Assembly: GCA_017416665.1 (NCBI GenBank) | Contig: JAFQBO010000276.1 | Coordinates: forward strand, 1 to 6,749 | Origin: Oscillospiraceae bacterium | GTDB taxonomy: Bacteria > Bacillota > Clostridia > Oscillospirales > Ruminococcaceae | Direction of reading: 5' to 3' | Length of the DNA: 6,749 nt | Shown: one piece after another, positions 1-5,779 of the stretch | How the letters are laid out: each line of letters starts with the position of its first letter | Numbering within the stretch: the first letter of the stretch is position 1 | Notes under the pieces: model-generated | Told to the model about the DNA's origin: nothing | Databases searched by the model: none | What the model saw: only the letters and a program-made list of their open reading frames with translations | Position numbers and translations under genes: made by a program

Positions 1-2
1 GT

Positions 3-983
3 GATATTGAACTTATTAACTCTATCCCTGAGGCACTTGCTGTAACTACAAATATATGTTCTTCAGTAAACGTAGGTTCAAGCAAAAGCGGTATCAATAT
101 GGATGCTGTGGCTATGATGGGTAAAATTATAAAGCAGGCGGCTGAAAGAACAGCTGACAATCAGTGTATGGGTCCTGCAAAGCTTGTTGTATTCTGTAAC
201 GCTCCTGAGGATAATCCGTTTATGGCGGGTGCATTCCATGGTCCGGGCGAGCCAGACTGTGTAATCAATGTCGGCGTTTCAGGACCTGGTGTTGTAAGAG
301 CGGCAATTCAGAAATATCCTGATGCATCAATAAACGAAATTGCTGACATCATAAAGAAGACAGCGTTCAAAATCACAAGAATGGGACAGCTTGTCGGTGC
401 AAAGGCATCTGAAATGCTGGGCGTACCGTTCGGCATTGTTGATTTGTCACTTGCTCCTACACCTGCTGTCGGTGACAGTGTTGCACATATTCTCGAGGGA
501 ATCGGTCTTGAAACATGCGGTACTCACGGTACAACAGCATGTCTTGCACTCCTGAATGATGCTGTAAAGAAAGGTGGCGTAATGGCATCATCAAATGTCG
601 GTGGACTTTCAGGTGCGTTTATTCCTGTTTCTGAGGATGCAGGTATGATTGCCGCTGTAAACAACGGCACACTCTGCCTTGAAAAGCTTGAGGCAATGAC
701 AGCGGTATGCTCTGTAGGACTTGACATGATTGTTGTGCCAGGTGATATTACAGCTGAAACAATTTCTGCAATTATCGCTGATGAGGCGGCAATAGGTATG
801 GTAAACAACAAGACAACAGCGGTAAGACTTATCCCTGCAATCGGCAAGAATGTCGGTGATACACTTGAATTCGGAGGACTTCTCGGCAGCGGACCTGTTA
901 TGGACATCAACAGAAAGTCACCTGCAAAGTTTATCTCAAGAGGCGGAAGAATTCCTGCTCCTATGCACAGCATCAAGAACTAA
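3..983 (+). CDS. DUF711/UPF0210 'PFL family' protein, 5'-truncated by the window edge
   Basis: This is the C-terminal ~326 residues of a protein whose family is usually about 450 residues, so roughly the first quarter lies upstream. The frame is open from base 3; the ATG at 99 is internal, because the 32 codons before it encode typical family sequence ([20 protein letters not shown]). Other family hallmarks are [17 protein letters not shown], the glycine-rich [40 protein letters not shown] and the C-terminal RGGRIPAP. The family is known to share a barrel fold with pyruvate formate-lyase and ribonucleotide reductase and is often encoded beside a small ACT-domain protein (UPF0237); its biochemical function is not established. 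No signal peptide or membrane segment is visible in the part present. It is on the same strand as the ATPase genes but separated by 88 bases containing a candidate promoter, so it is probably a separate transcription unit. Family assignment is firm; function is unknown. Confidence 0.92.
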   Translation, partial: DIELINSIPEALAVTTNICSSVNVGSSKSGINMDAVAMMGKIIKQAAERTADNQCMGPAKLVVFCNAPEDNPFMAGAFHGPGEPDCVINVGVSGPGVVRAAIQKYPDASINEIADIIKKTAFKITRMGQLVGAKASEMLGVPFGIVDLSLAPTPAVGDSVAHILEGIGLETCGTHGTTACLALLNDAVKKGGVMASSNVGGLSGAFIPVSEDAGMIAAVNNGTLCLEKLEAMTAVCSVGLDMIVVPGDITAETISAIIADEAAIGMVNNKTTAVRLIPAIGKNVGDTLEFGGLLGSGPVMDINRKSPAKFISRGGRIPAPMHSIKN

Positions 984-1004
984 AATATATCAAAGCAATA
1001 TTAT

Positions 1005-1038
1005 AGCTACGGGTTGATTTACACATCAGCTCTTAGCT
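1005..1038. repeat. Imperfect 14-bp inverted repeat (hairpin or operator-like dyad)
   Basis: Left arm AGCTACGGGTTGAT (1005-1018) and right arm ATCAGCTCTTAGCT (1025-1038) flank a 6-base loop. As RNA the arms pair over 14 positions with one C-U mismatch and two G-U wobbles. It lies 21 bases after the stop of the DUF711 gene. Only TTT follows the right arm before A-rich sequence, so it is a poor match to an intrinsic terminator. It could be a weak terminator or processing hairpin for the upstream gene, or a protein-binding dyad on the promoter it overlaps. The pairing is directly seen; the role is open. Confidence 0.5.
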
Positions 1039-1045
1039 TTATAAA
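1018..1045 (+). promoter_or_regulatory. Candidate sigma-A promoter for the V-type ATPase operon
   Basis: A -35-like TTTACA (1018-1023) is followed after 16 bases by a -10-like TATAAA (1040-1045). Transcription would begin near 1051-1053 and give a short leader of about 20 bases carrying the ribosome binding site of the first ATPase gene. The element sits in the only sizeable intergenic gap of the window, exactly where an operon promoter is expected. AT-rich DNA yields such matches by chance, so this is an inference from consensus and position. Confidence 0.45.
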
Positions 1046-1055
1046 TACAAAATAA

Positions 1056-1064
1056 AGAGGGGTG
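1056..1064 (+). promoter_or_regulatory. Ribosome binding site supporting the TTG start at 1072
   Basis: AGAGGGGTG is a one-substitution (A to G, wobble-compatible) match to the AGGAGGTG core and lies 7 bases before TTG 1072. The next in-frame ATG (1096) has no comparable site in front of it, so this site decides the start. Confidence 0.7.
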
Positions 1065-1071
1065 AAGAATT

Positions 1072-1389
1072 TTGGAAGGCATTATAAATAAAATCATGGA
1101 AATTGACAAGCTCGCAGAACAAAAGCTTGCCGCCGCAAAAAAACTTCAGCAGCAGATGGCAAAGGAAGCTGTTGAAGAAGCATCAAAGCTTGAAGAAAAG
1201 CTTAAAAAAAGTGCGGACAGGGCTATTGATAATGTCGAGGCAACCAACAGACATGAATTTGAAATCCTTTCAGAACAACAGGAAAAAAAGTATGCCGGTG
1301 AAATGAAACGTCTTGACGGCTTTTATGACCGTGAACACGAAAAAATCGAAAACGAAATATTCAGTCGGATTGTAGGTGAACTGTCGTGA
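1072..1389 (+). CDS. V-type ATPase peripheral-stalk coiled-coil subunit (H/G type)
   Basis: A 105-residue, highly charged protein that is almost entirely predicted helix: residues ~8-95 are rich in Lys, Glu, Gln and Ala with heptad-like spacing and have no membrane segment or signal peptide. Such a protein at the head of a V/A-ATPase operon matches the small stalk subunit called G in Thermus, NtpF in Enterococcus hirae and H in many archaeal and clostridial annotations. It would pair with subunit E to form the stalk that holds the catalytic head against subunit I. The start is TTG, chosen because of the Shine-Dalgarno site at 1056-1064; starting at ATG 1096 would drop eight residues. Its stop overlaps the GTG start of subunit C, which implies translational coupling. 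Coiled-coil sequence is low in information, so the assignment rests largely on context, size and helical character. Confidence 0.8.
   Translation: MEGIINKIMEIDKLAEQKLAAAKKLQQQMAKEAVEEASKLEEKLKKSADRAIDNVEATNRHEFEILSEQQEKKYAGEMKRLDGFYDREHEKIENEIFSRIVGELS
1374..1378 (+). promoter_or_regulatory. Ribosome binding site of subunit C, inside the upstream gene
   Basis: AGGTG lies 7 bases before the GTG at 1386 and is read within the last codons of the H/G-type gene. It favours GTG 1386 over the in-frame ATG at 1398, which would be 19 bases away from the same site. Confidence 0.5.
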
Positions 1390-2435
1390 ACGGTTCAATG
1401 AATGCAACAGTTGCGAAAATAAAGGCAGTCTACGGAAAACGTCTCAGTGAAAAGGATTACAATGAGCTGTACAGCAAAAAGAAAGTTACAGATGTTGCAG
1501 AATATCTGAAGAAAAATACACGTTACAGTAACGTTCTTGCAAATGTTGATACAAATTCAGTTCACAGAGGTTATCTTGAATCATTGCTTAACAAGTCGTA
1601 TTTTGATGAGTATGAAAGACTATGTAAATTTCAGCAGTTAAGCGATCAGCCGTTTTTCAATTTTCTGCTTGTACGTTCAGAACTTCAGGAGCTTTTAAAG
1701 GCAATGCTTTATCTGAACAACGAAAGAAATGACGCCTATATCCAGTCGATGCACGCTTTTATGATTGAAAAAGCAAGCTTTGACATGATTGCACTCGCAA
1801 AGGCAAAAGACTTCAGGGAACTGTTGAGTGTTATAAGACATACGCCGTATTATCATGTTTTGAGAAATATTCAGCCGGATAAAAACGGTAATATTCCTTA
1901 TACACAGTGTGAAATTCTGATAAGAACATTTTATCTTGAGTGGATGCTTGAAACGGTTCGCAGAAATTTTGATAAAAAAACAACCGATGTTCTGTCTGAG
2001 CAGATAAACGTGCAGGCGGATATTATCAATATCGTAAATGCATATCGTATGAAAAAATATTTCATGGCAGACGCACGTTATCTTAAAGAATACAGTCTTC
2101 CGTTCCATGGCAGACTCAGCAAGGAAAGGCAGGACGAAGTCTTTGAGGCAGATTCGCCGGCAGACTTCATAAGACGTTTTTCAAAAACAATCTACGGACG
2201 CTTTATGGGTACGCTTGATGAAAATATTGAGGGCGGACAGTTTGAAAAGGAACTTGAAAAGCTCAGATGCAGTATCACCAAAAGAGCATTGCAGTTTTCG
2301 GACAATGCTGCTGTAAGTCTGTATTCATATATGTACCTGTCTGAGGTTGAACTTAAAAATATCATAACAATAATTGAAAGTATCAGATATGGACGAAGTG
2401 CATCGTTTATGAAAAGTCAGGTTGTTATTACTTAA
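1386..2435 (+). CDS. ntpC: V-type ATPase subunit C
   Basis: A 349-residue soluble, helix-rich protein of the V/A-ATPase C (AC39/d) family; family members in bacteria are usually about 320-340 residues. This subunit is the funnel-shaped socket that couples the central shaft (D and F) to the membrane K ring. Family-like features are the N-terminal YGKRLSEKDYNELY segment (residues ~16-29), the LLKAMLYLNNERND stretch near residues 104-117, and the C-terminal ELKNIITIIESIRYGRS helix, typical of the repeated helical bundles of this family. No membrane segment or signal peptide is seen, as expected. The GTG start overlaps the previous stop by four bases (GTGA); ATG 1398 would shorten the protein by four residues and cannot be excluded. 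Subunit I follows after 17 bases. C lies before I here, unlike E. hirae and Thermus where it lies after K and E. Confidence 0.9.
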   Translation: MNGSMNATVAKIKAVYGKRLSEKDYNELYSKKKVTDVAEYLKKNTRYSNVLANVDTNSVHRGYLESLLNKSYFDEYERLCKFQQLSDQPFFNFLLVRSELQELLKAMLYLNNERNDAYIQSMHAFMIEKASFDMIALAKAKDFRELLSVIRHTPYYHVLRNIQPDKNGNIPYTQCEILIRTFYLEWMLETVRRNFDKKTTDVLSEQINVQADIINIVNAYRMKKYFMADARYLKEYSLPFHGRLSKERQDEVFEADSPADFIRRFSKTIYGRFMGTLDENIEGGQFEKELEKLRCSITKRALQFSDNAAVSLYSYMYLSEVELKNIITIIESIRYGRSASFMKSQVVIT

Positions 2436-2437
2436 TA

Positions 2438-2448
2438 AAAGGAGGTGG
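2438..2448 (+). promoter_or_regulatory. Near-perfect Shine-Dalgarno of subunit I
   Basis: AAAGGAGGTGG is an almost complete complement of the 16S rRNA 3' end and lies about 5 bases before ATG 2453. It is the strongest ribosome binding site of the window and fixes the start. Confidence 0.8.
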
Positions 2449-2452
2449 GCTG

Positions 2453-4384
2453 ATGTCAATAGAAAAAATGGAATATCTTAATATGGTCGGTCTTATGAGC
2501 GATCTTGACCGCACACTTGAAAAATGTGTACAGAGCGGTTGTTTCCATATAAATGAGGAAAAAGACAGTCAGGAGACTATGACGCATGTCGATGGCGAAA
2601 ATCCTTATAAGGAACTTCTTAAAAAAATTCTTTCAATGGACATGGGCAGAGATTTCAGTTTCAGGGAGGTCGGGCATGAATGTCCGGAATATCCCGATGC
2701 TGAGGATATTGAAAAGGAAGTTTCAGAACTTGCGGAAAAGCTGAGACTTTCATCAGAGGAAATACACGGGCTTGAGTCGGCTATTTCCGAAAGGGAACGT
2801 GCCGCAACCCAGCTTTCGCATCTTAAAGGAATGACAAGTGATATGCAGAAACTGTTTACATGTTCGCATATCATGCCGAGATTCGGACGTCTTCCCGCTG
2901 AAAGCTTTCCTAAACTTTCATACTATGAGGACAAGCCTTTTATATTTGTGCCTTATGATGATGATGGTATTTACAAGTGGGGAATTTATTTTGCACCGCT
3001 TGAAAATATAGGTGAGGCAGACAAGATTTTCAAAAGTCTTTATTTTGAACGTATATGGCTTCCGGACTTTCTGACAGATACGCCTGAGGCTGAAAGTGAA
3101 AAGCTTAAAAAACAAATTGAGTCACTTTCGGAAAAGCTGGAGGAAAAAACAAAGATTCATAAAAAACTTGTCGAGGAAAACGAAGAAAAAATTAACAGCT
3201 TTTTCTGTCGTGTAAAGTATCTGTATGATGTTTATGAACTCCGCAGATACGCTCTGCGATATAAGGAAAACTTTTATCTTTCGGGTTATGTTCCGAAAAA
3301 ACAGTATGATGAATTTGAAAAACTTATCAATCAGGTTCCGTCAGTTTCGGTTGTATCAAAACCTGCCGAAAATGATGGTGAAAGAAAAGTTCCTGTAAAG
3401 CTTAAAACAAACAGATTCGCAAAGCCGTTTTCAATGTTTGTGGAAATGTACGGACTTCCGTCCTACGGCGGTTTCAACCCGACAAATCTTGTTGCATGGA
3501 CATACACGATACTGTTCGGTATCATGTTCGGCGATGTGGGACAGGGTCTTCTGATTTCGCTTATCGGGTTATTTCTCTATAAAAAGAAAGGCAATATGCT
3601 CGGTGCGATACTTCAGAGAGTCGGCATATCAAGTGCGTTGTTCGGATTTGTCTACGGCTCGGTGTTCGGCTTTGAACATCTGCTGGATCCGCTGTATCAC
3701 AAAATCGGACTGAAACACAAGCCGCTGGAAATTATGGACAGCACAATGACCATCCTGCTTGGTGCAATATGTATCGGTGTGGCAATAATCATAATATCCA
3801 TTCTGATAAATATTTACGTTTCCTTTAAAAAGAAGGATTTCACTCAGGCAGTTTTCGGCAACAACGGTATTGCAGGACTGGTGGTTTTCGGATCACTGCT
3901 TGCAGGTGTTGCTGTTATGATGACAGGCGGTAAAAGTCTTTTCACAATGCCGTATGTTATCGGACTTATCGTCGTTCCGCTTCTGCTTATGTTTTTCAGA
4001 GAACCGCTGGGTTGTCTGCTTTCGAGAAAAAAGTTCCATATGGAAGGCGGAATCGGTGACTTTATTGCTTCAAACTTTTTTGAAGTGTTTGAATTTATTC
4101 TGGGATATGCGACAAATACATTATCGTTTGTGCGTATCGGCGGATTTATTTTCTCACATGCAGGAATGATGTCAGTGGTTATGCTTTTATCTGAAAGTGT
4201 TTCAGCAGGCGTTTCACCTGTAGTTATTGTAATAGGAAATCTTTTTGTTATGGGTATGGAAGGTCTTATCGTGGGTATTCAGGTACTCAGACTTGAATTT
4301 TATGAAGTATTCTCACGTTTTTACGACGGAGACGGTATCGCCTTTGAACCTGTAAAAGTAAACTATCAGCCAAATATTGATTAA
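2453..4384 (+). CDS. ntpI: V-type ATPase subunit I (a-type, ion-channel subunit)
   Basis: A 643-residue protein, close to the ~650-660 of bacterial homologues. Residues 1 to ~325 form the cytoplasmic arm, with two coiled-coil stretches (~84-125 and ~211-249) and an alpha/beta globular part between them; this arm anchors the E and H/G stalks. From ~345 there are about seven or eight hydrophobic segments. The junction MYGLPSYGGFNPTN (332-345) and FGIMFGDVGQG (355-365) are family signatures. TLSFVRIGGF (556-565) contains Arg561, the position of the essential arginine that passes ions to the K-ring glutamate, and VLRLEFYEVF (611-620) carries a second conserved arginine (Arg613). In many homologues the first motif reads D-P-T; here it is N-P-T (Asn342). 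It is flanked by C (17 bases) and K (17 bases). Assignment is very secure; the ion specificity is not readable from this subunit. Confidence 0.97.
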   Translation: MSIEKMEYLNMVGLMSDLDRTLEKCVQSGCFHINEEKDSQETMTHVDGENPYKELLKKILSMDMGRDFSFREVGHECPEYPDAEDIEKEVSELAEKLRLSSEEIHGLESAISERERAATQLSHLKGMTSDMQKLFTCSHIMPRFGRLPAESFPKLSYYEDKPFIFVPYDDDGIYKWGIYFAPLENIGEADKIFKSLYFERIWLPDFLTDTPEAESEKLKKQIESLSEKLEEKTKIHKKLVEENEEKINSFFCRVKYLYDVYELRRYALRYKENFYLSGYVPKKQYDEFEKLINQVPSVSVVSKPAENDGERKVPVKLKTNRFAKPFSMFVEMYGLPSYGGFNPTNLVAWTYTILFGIMFGDVGQGLLISLIGLFLYKKKGNMLGAILQRVGISSALFGFVYGSVFGFEHLLDPLYHKIGLKHKPLEIMDSTMTILLGAICIGVAIIIISILINIYVSFKKKDFTQAVFGNNGIAGLVVFGSLLAGVAVMMTGGKSLFTMPYVIGLIVVPLLLMFFREPLGCLLSRKKFHMEGGIGDFIASNFFEVFEFILGYATNTLSFVRIGGFIFSHAGMMSVVMLLSESVSAGVSPVVIVIGNLFVMGMEGLIVGIQVLRLEFYEVFSRFYDGDGIAFEPVKVNYQPNID

Positions 4385-4388
4385 AATT

Positions 4389-4394
4389 AAGGAG
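4389..4394 (+). promoter_or_regulatory. Ribosome binding site of subunit K
   Basis: AAGGAG ends 7 bases before ATG 4402, near-ideal spacing. A strong site is sensible because K is needed in about ten copies per enzyme. Confidence 0.7.
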
Positions 4395-4401
4395 TTTAAT
4401 T

Positions 4402-4839
4402 ATGAATATCTTAGAACTTATGCTTATTCCGTTGTTTGCAGTTGCAATGCTTATTTTACCGGTTGCTTACGTTTTGAAGAAAAAGAACAAGGCAGGCGGT
4501 GCAAAAAAAGCATTTATCATTAACATCTGTTCATTTTTTGCCGTTTTAGCACTTGCTGTAATTTTACCGACAGGCGAGTTTGTAAGTGCTCAGACAGCTG
4601 AAACAGTAAGCAATGCTATCGGCGATGCAGGTCTCGGCTACCTTGCGGCGGCTCTTTCAGTAGGTCTTGGTTCAATCGGATGCGGTATTGCCGTAGGTAA
4701 CGCTGCTCCTGCCGCTATCGGTGCGGTTGCGGAAGAACCTAAGTCATTCTCAAAGGCACTTATTTTCGTTGCTCTCGGTGAAGGTGTTGCCCTTTACGGC
4801 TTCCTTATTTCATTTATGATTTTAAACGCTCTGGGATAA
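4402..4839 (+). CDS. ntpK: V-type ATPase subunit K (membrane rotor ring, proteolipid)
   Basis: A 145-residue, very hydrophobic protein with four predicted membrane segments (~4-25, ~37-56, ~77-108, ~117-143). The C-terminal half is a clear c-type hairpin: glycine/alanine-rich GLGSIGCGIAVGNAAPAAIG, a polar EEPKSFSK loop, then IFVALGEGVALYGF with Glu127 as the ion-binding carboxylate. It aligns without gaps with the second hairpin of E. hirae NtpK as I recall it, placing Glu127 on Glu139 and Val98 on the Na+ ligand Gln110. The N-terminal half does not look like a c-type hairpin: it has a basic loop (KKKNKAGGAKK) and no buried carboxylate. I recall similar N-termini in other clostridial K proteins, so this is probably lineage-typical rather than damage. 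The ring carries ions between the half-channels of subunit I. Start is fixed by AAGGAG; subunit F follows after 9 bases. Confidence 0.93.
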   Translation: MNILELMLIPLFAVAMLILPVAYVLKKKNKAGGAKKAFIINICSFFAVLALAVILPTGEFVSAQTAETVSNAIGDAGLGYLAAALSVGLGSIGCGIAVGNAAPAAIGAVAEEPKSFSKALIFVALGEGVALYGFLISFMILNALG

Positions 4840-4848
4840 GGTATAATT

Positions 4849-5160
4849 ATGAAATTCTATCTTATAAGTGATAATATTGATACACATATGGGAATGAGAC
4901 TTGCAGGCATAAACGGTGCTATTGCACATGAACCTGAAGAAGTGACGGCTGAAATCGAAAAGGTACTTGAAGACAAGGAAATCGCTGTTTTACTTATTAC
5001 CGAAAAGCTTGTAAAGCTTTGTCACGATTTTATTTTTGATATAAAGCTCAAGTACAGATCACCGCTTATTGTTGAAATTCCCGACAGACACGGCACATCG
5101 CATATTACTGAAAATCTCAATAAATATGTAAGTGATGCTGTAGGTATCAGACTGGAATAG
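4849..5160 (+). CDS. ntpG: V-type ATPase subunit F (central shaft)
   Basis: A 103-residue soluble protein, the usual size for this family (about 100-105). It begins with a short beta strand and the family-like SDNIDTHMGMRLAGI segment (residues ~7-21), has the EIAVLLITEKL strand-helix in the middle, and the signature SPLIVEIPDRHG near residues 71-82. This Rossmann-like subunit binds the side of subunit D in the rotating shaft and may modulate ATP hydrolysis in bacterial enzymes. The symbol follows E. hirae, where the F subunit is NtpG; other annotations use atpF. It starts 9 bases after the K stop with a weak site (AAGG, 4838-4841, reusing the K stop codon), suggesting coupled translation with K. 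Its own stop overlaps the ribosome binding site of subunit E. Confidence 0.93.
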   Translation: MKFYLISDNIDTHMGMRLAGINGAIAHEPEEVTAEIEKVLEDKEIAVLLITEKLVKLCHDFIFDIKLKYRSPLIVEIPDRHGTSHITENLNKYVSDAVGIRLE

Positions 5161-5166
5161 GAGGTG
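5159..5166 (+). promoter_or_regulatory. Ribosome binding site of subunit E overlapping the stop of subunit F
   Basis: AGGAGGTG, a perfect match to the Shine-Dalgarno core, begins within the TAG stop of the F gene and lies 6 bases before ATG 5173. A ribosome finishing F would be on top of this site, which favours coupled translation of F and E. Confidence 0.75.
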
Positions 5167-5172
5167 CTTTAA

Positions 5173-5760
5173 ATGACAGAAAACCATGACCGTAAGCTTA
5201 AACGATTCAAGGCTTCGGTAAATGCTGAAATTGAAGAACAGATTGAACAGATTGAACAACAGGCAATGGATGAAAAAGCACAGATTCTTAAAGCTACAGA
5301 AGACAGAATTCTGAACGATTCATATATAAGAATACAGAAGGCTGTCAAGGAAATAGAAGGAAAGTACCGCCGTATGTCTGCACTTCATGAGCAGGAACTT
5401 CGTACAGAGGTTCTCAAACACAGAAATACACTCGTTAAAATGATATTTGCCTTCGTTGAACAGAGAATCAACGGCTTTGTAAATTCTCAGGAATATGAGA
5501 AATTTCTCGTGAAACAGCTTGAAAACGAAAATATTAAGGGTGCTGTTATAAAGGTATCCGAAAAGGATCTGAAATATAAACAGACTCTTGAAAAGGCATC
5601 AGGCTGTAAGGTTGAAGCGGACGGCGATATAGTTCTCGGCGGAATTGCACTATTTTTTGAAGAAAAAGGCATTATCATAGACAAAACCTTTGATAGTGCA
5701 CTTGACGAACAAAAGCAGACCTTCTCCTCAAGGTACAGCTTTAAGGCGTCGGAAAACTGA
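5173..5760 (+). CDS. ntpE: V-type ATPase subunit E (peripheral stalk)
   Basis: A 195-residue soluble protein matching the 185-200 of bacterial homologues. Residues 1 to ~105 form a long charged helix with heptad-like pattern, the part that pairs with the H/G-type subunit encoded at the head of the operon. Residues ~110-195 form the globular domain that binds the top of the catalytic head, with the family motif DIVLGGIALFFEEKGIIID followed by a KTFDSALDEQ helix. No membrane segment is present. The helix includes a short internal repeat (EQIEQIEQQ) arising from a 9-base tandem DNA repeat. The gene follows F by 12 bases and precedes A by 19. In E. hirae and Thermus the E gene lies directly after K; here F intervenes. 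Confidence 0.92.
   Translation: MTENHDRKLKRFKASVNAEIEEQIEQIEQQAMDEKAQILKATEDRILNDSYIRIQKAVKEIEGKYRRMSALHEQELRTEVLKHRNTLVKMIFAFVEQRINGFVNSQEYEKFLVKQLENENIKGAVIKVSEKDLKYKQTLEKASGCKVEADGDIVLGGIALFFEEKGIIIDKTFDSALDEQKQTFSSRYSFKASEN
5236..5253 (+). repeat. 9-base direct tandem repeat within the subunit E gene
   Basis: GAACAGATT occurs twice in a row (5236-5244, 5245-5253) and is followed by the partly matching GAACAACAG. The repeat is in frame and encodes Glu-Gln-Ile twice in the coiled-coil helix. It could expand or contract without breaking the frame, though a three-residue change would shift the heptad register. Confidence 0.6.
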
Positions 5761-5763
5761 TAC

Positions 5764-5768
5764 GGAGG
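5764..5768 (+). promoter_or_regulatory. Ribosome binding site of subunit A with long spacing
   Basis: GGAGG lies 11 bases before ATG 5780, longer than the 5-7 bases used by the other genes here. No other start fits better, since the protein sequence from ATG 5780 begins at the conserved beta-barrel (YSVNGPVVKV). Confidence 0.6.
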
Positions 5769-5779
5769 AAACCGAACAA

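Noticed and set aside
524..976. A 150-codon open frame on the minus strand within the DUF711 gene.
   Set aside because: It lies entirely antisense to a strongly conserved protein, has no convincing ribosome binding site or family motif, and mirrors the codon pattern of the opposite strand.
99..983. The DUF711 gene as a complete 294-residue protein starting at ATG 99.
   Set aside because: The frame is open upstream to the window edge and the 32 upstream codons encode conserved family sequence, so ATG 99 is an internal methionine.
1005..1045. Intrinsic terminator of the DUF711 gene.
   Set aside because: The stem is imperfect with wobble pairs and only three T's follow it before A-rich sequence, so I list it as a dyad of unknown role instead of a terminator.
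1103..1306. A 67-codon open frame overlapping the H/G-type stalk gene, entered by +1 shift, with two A7 runs nearby (1137-1143, 1204-1210) that could suggest programmed frameshifting.
   Set aside because: The main frame is a complete coiled-coil subunit of expected size. A -1 slip at the first A7 run meets a stop within about ten codons, and the overlapping frame has Lys/Ser-rich sequence typical of a shadow of A-rich DNA.
1695..2108. A 137-codon minus-strand open frame within the subunit C gene.
   Set aside because: The translation is rich in Cys, Phe, Ile and His, as is usual for antisense reading, and it has no recognisable motif. The + strand frame is a well-supported subunit.
4402..4600. 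The unusual N-terminal half of subunit K as a sign of frameshift or a misassembled gene fusion.
   Set aside because: The frame is continuous, the ribosome binding site is good, base composition matches the neighbours, and similar N-termini are recalled in other clostridial K proteins.
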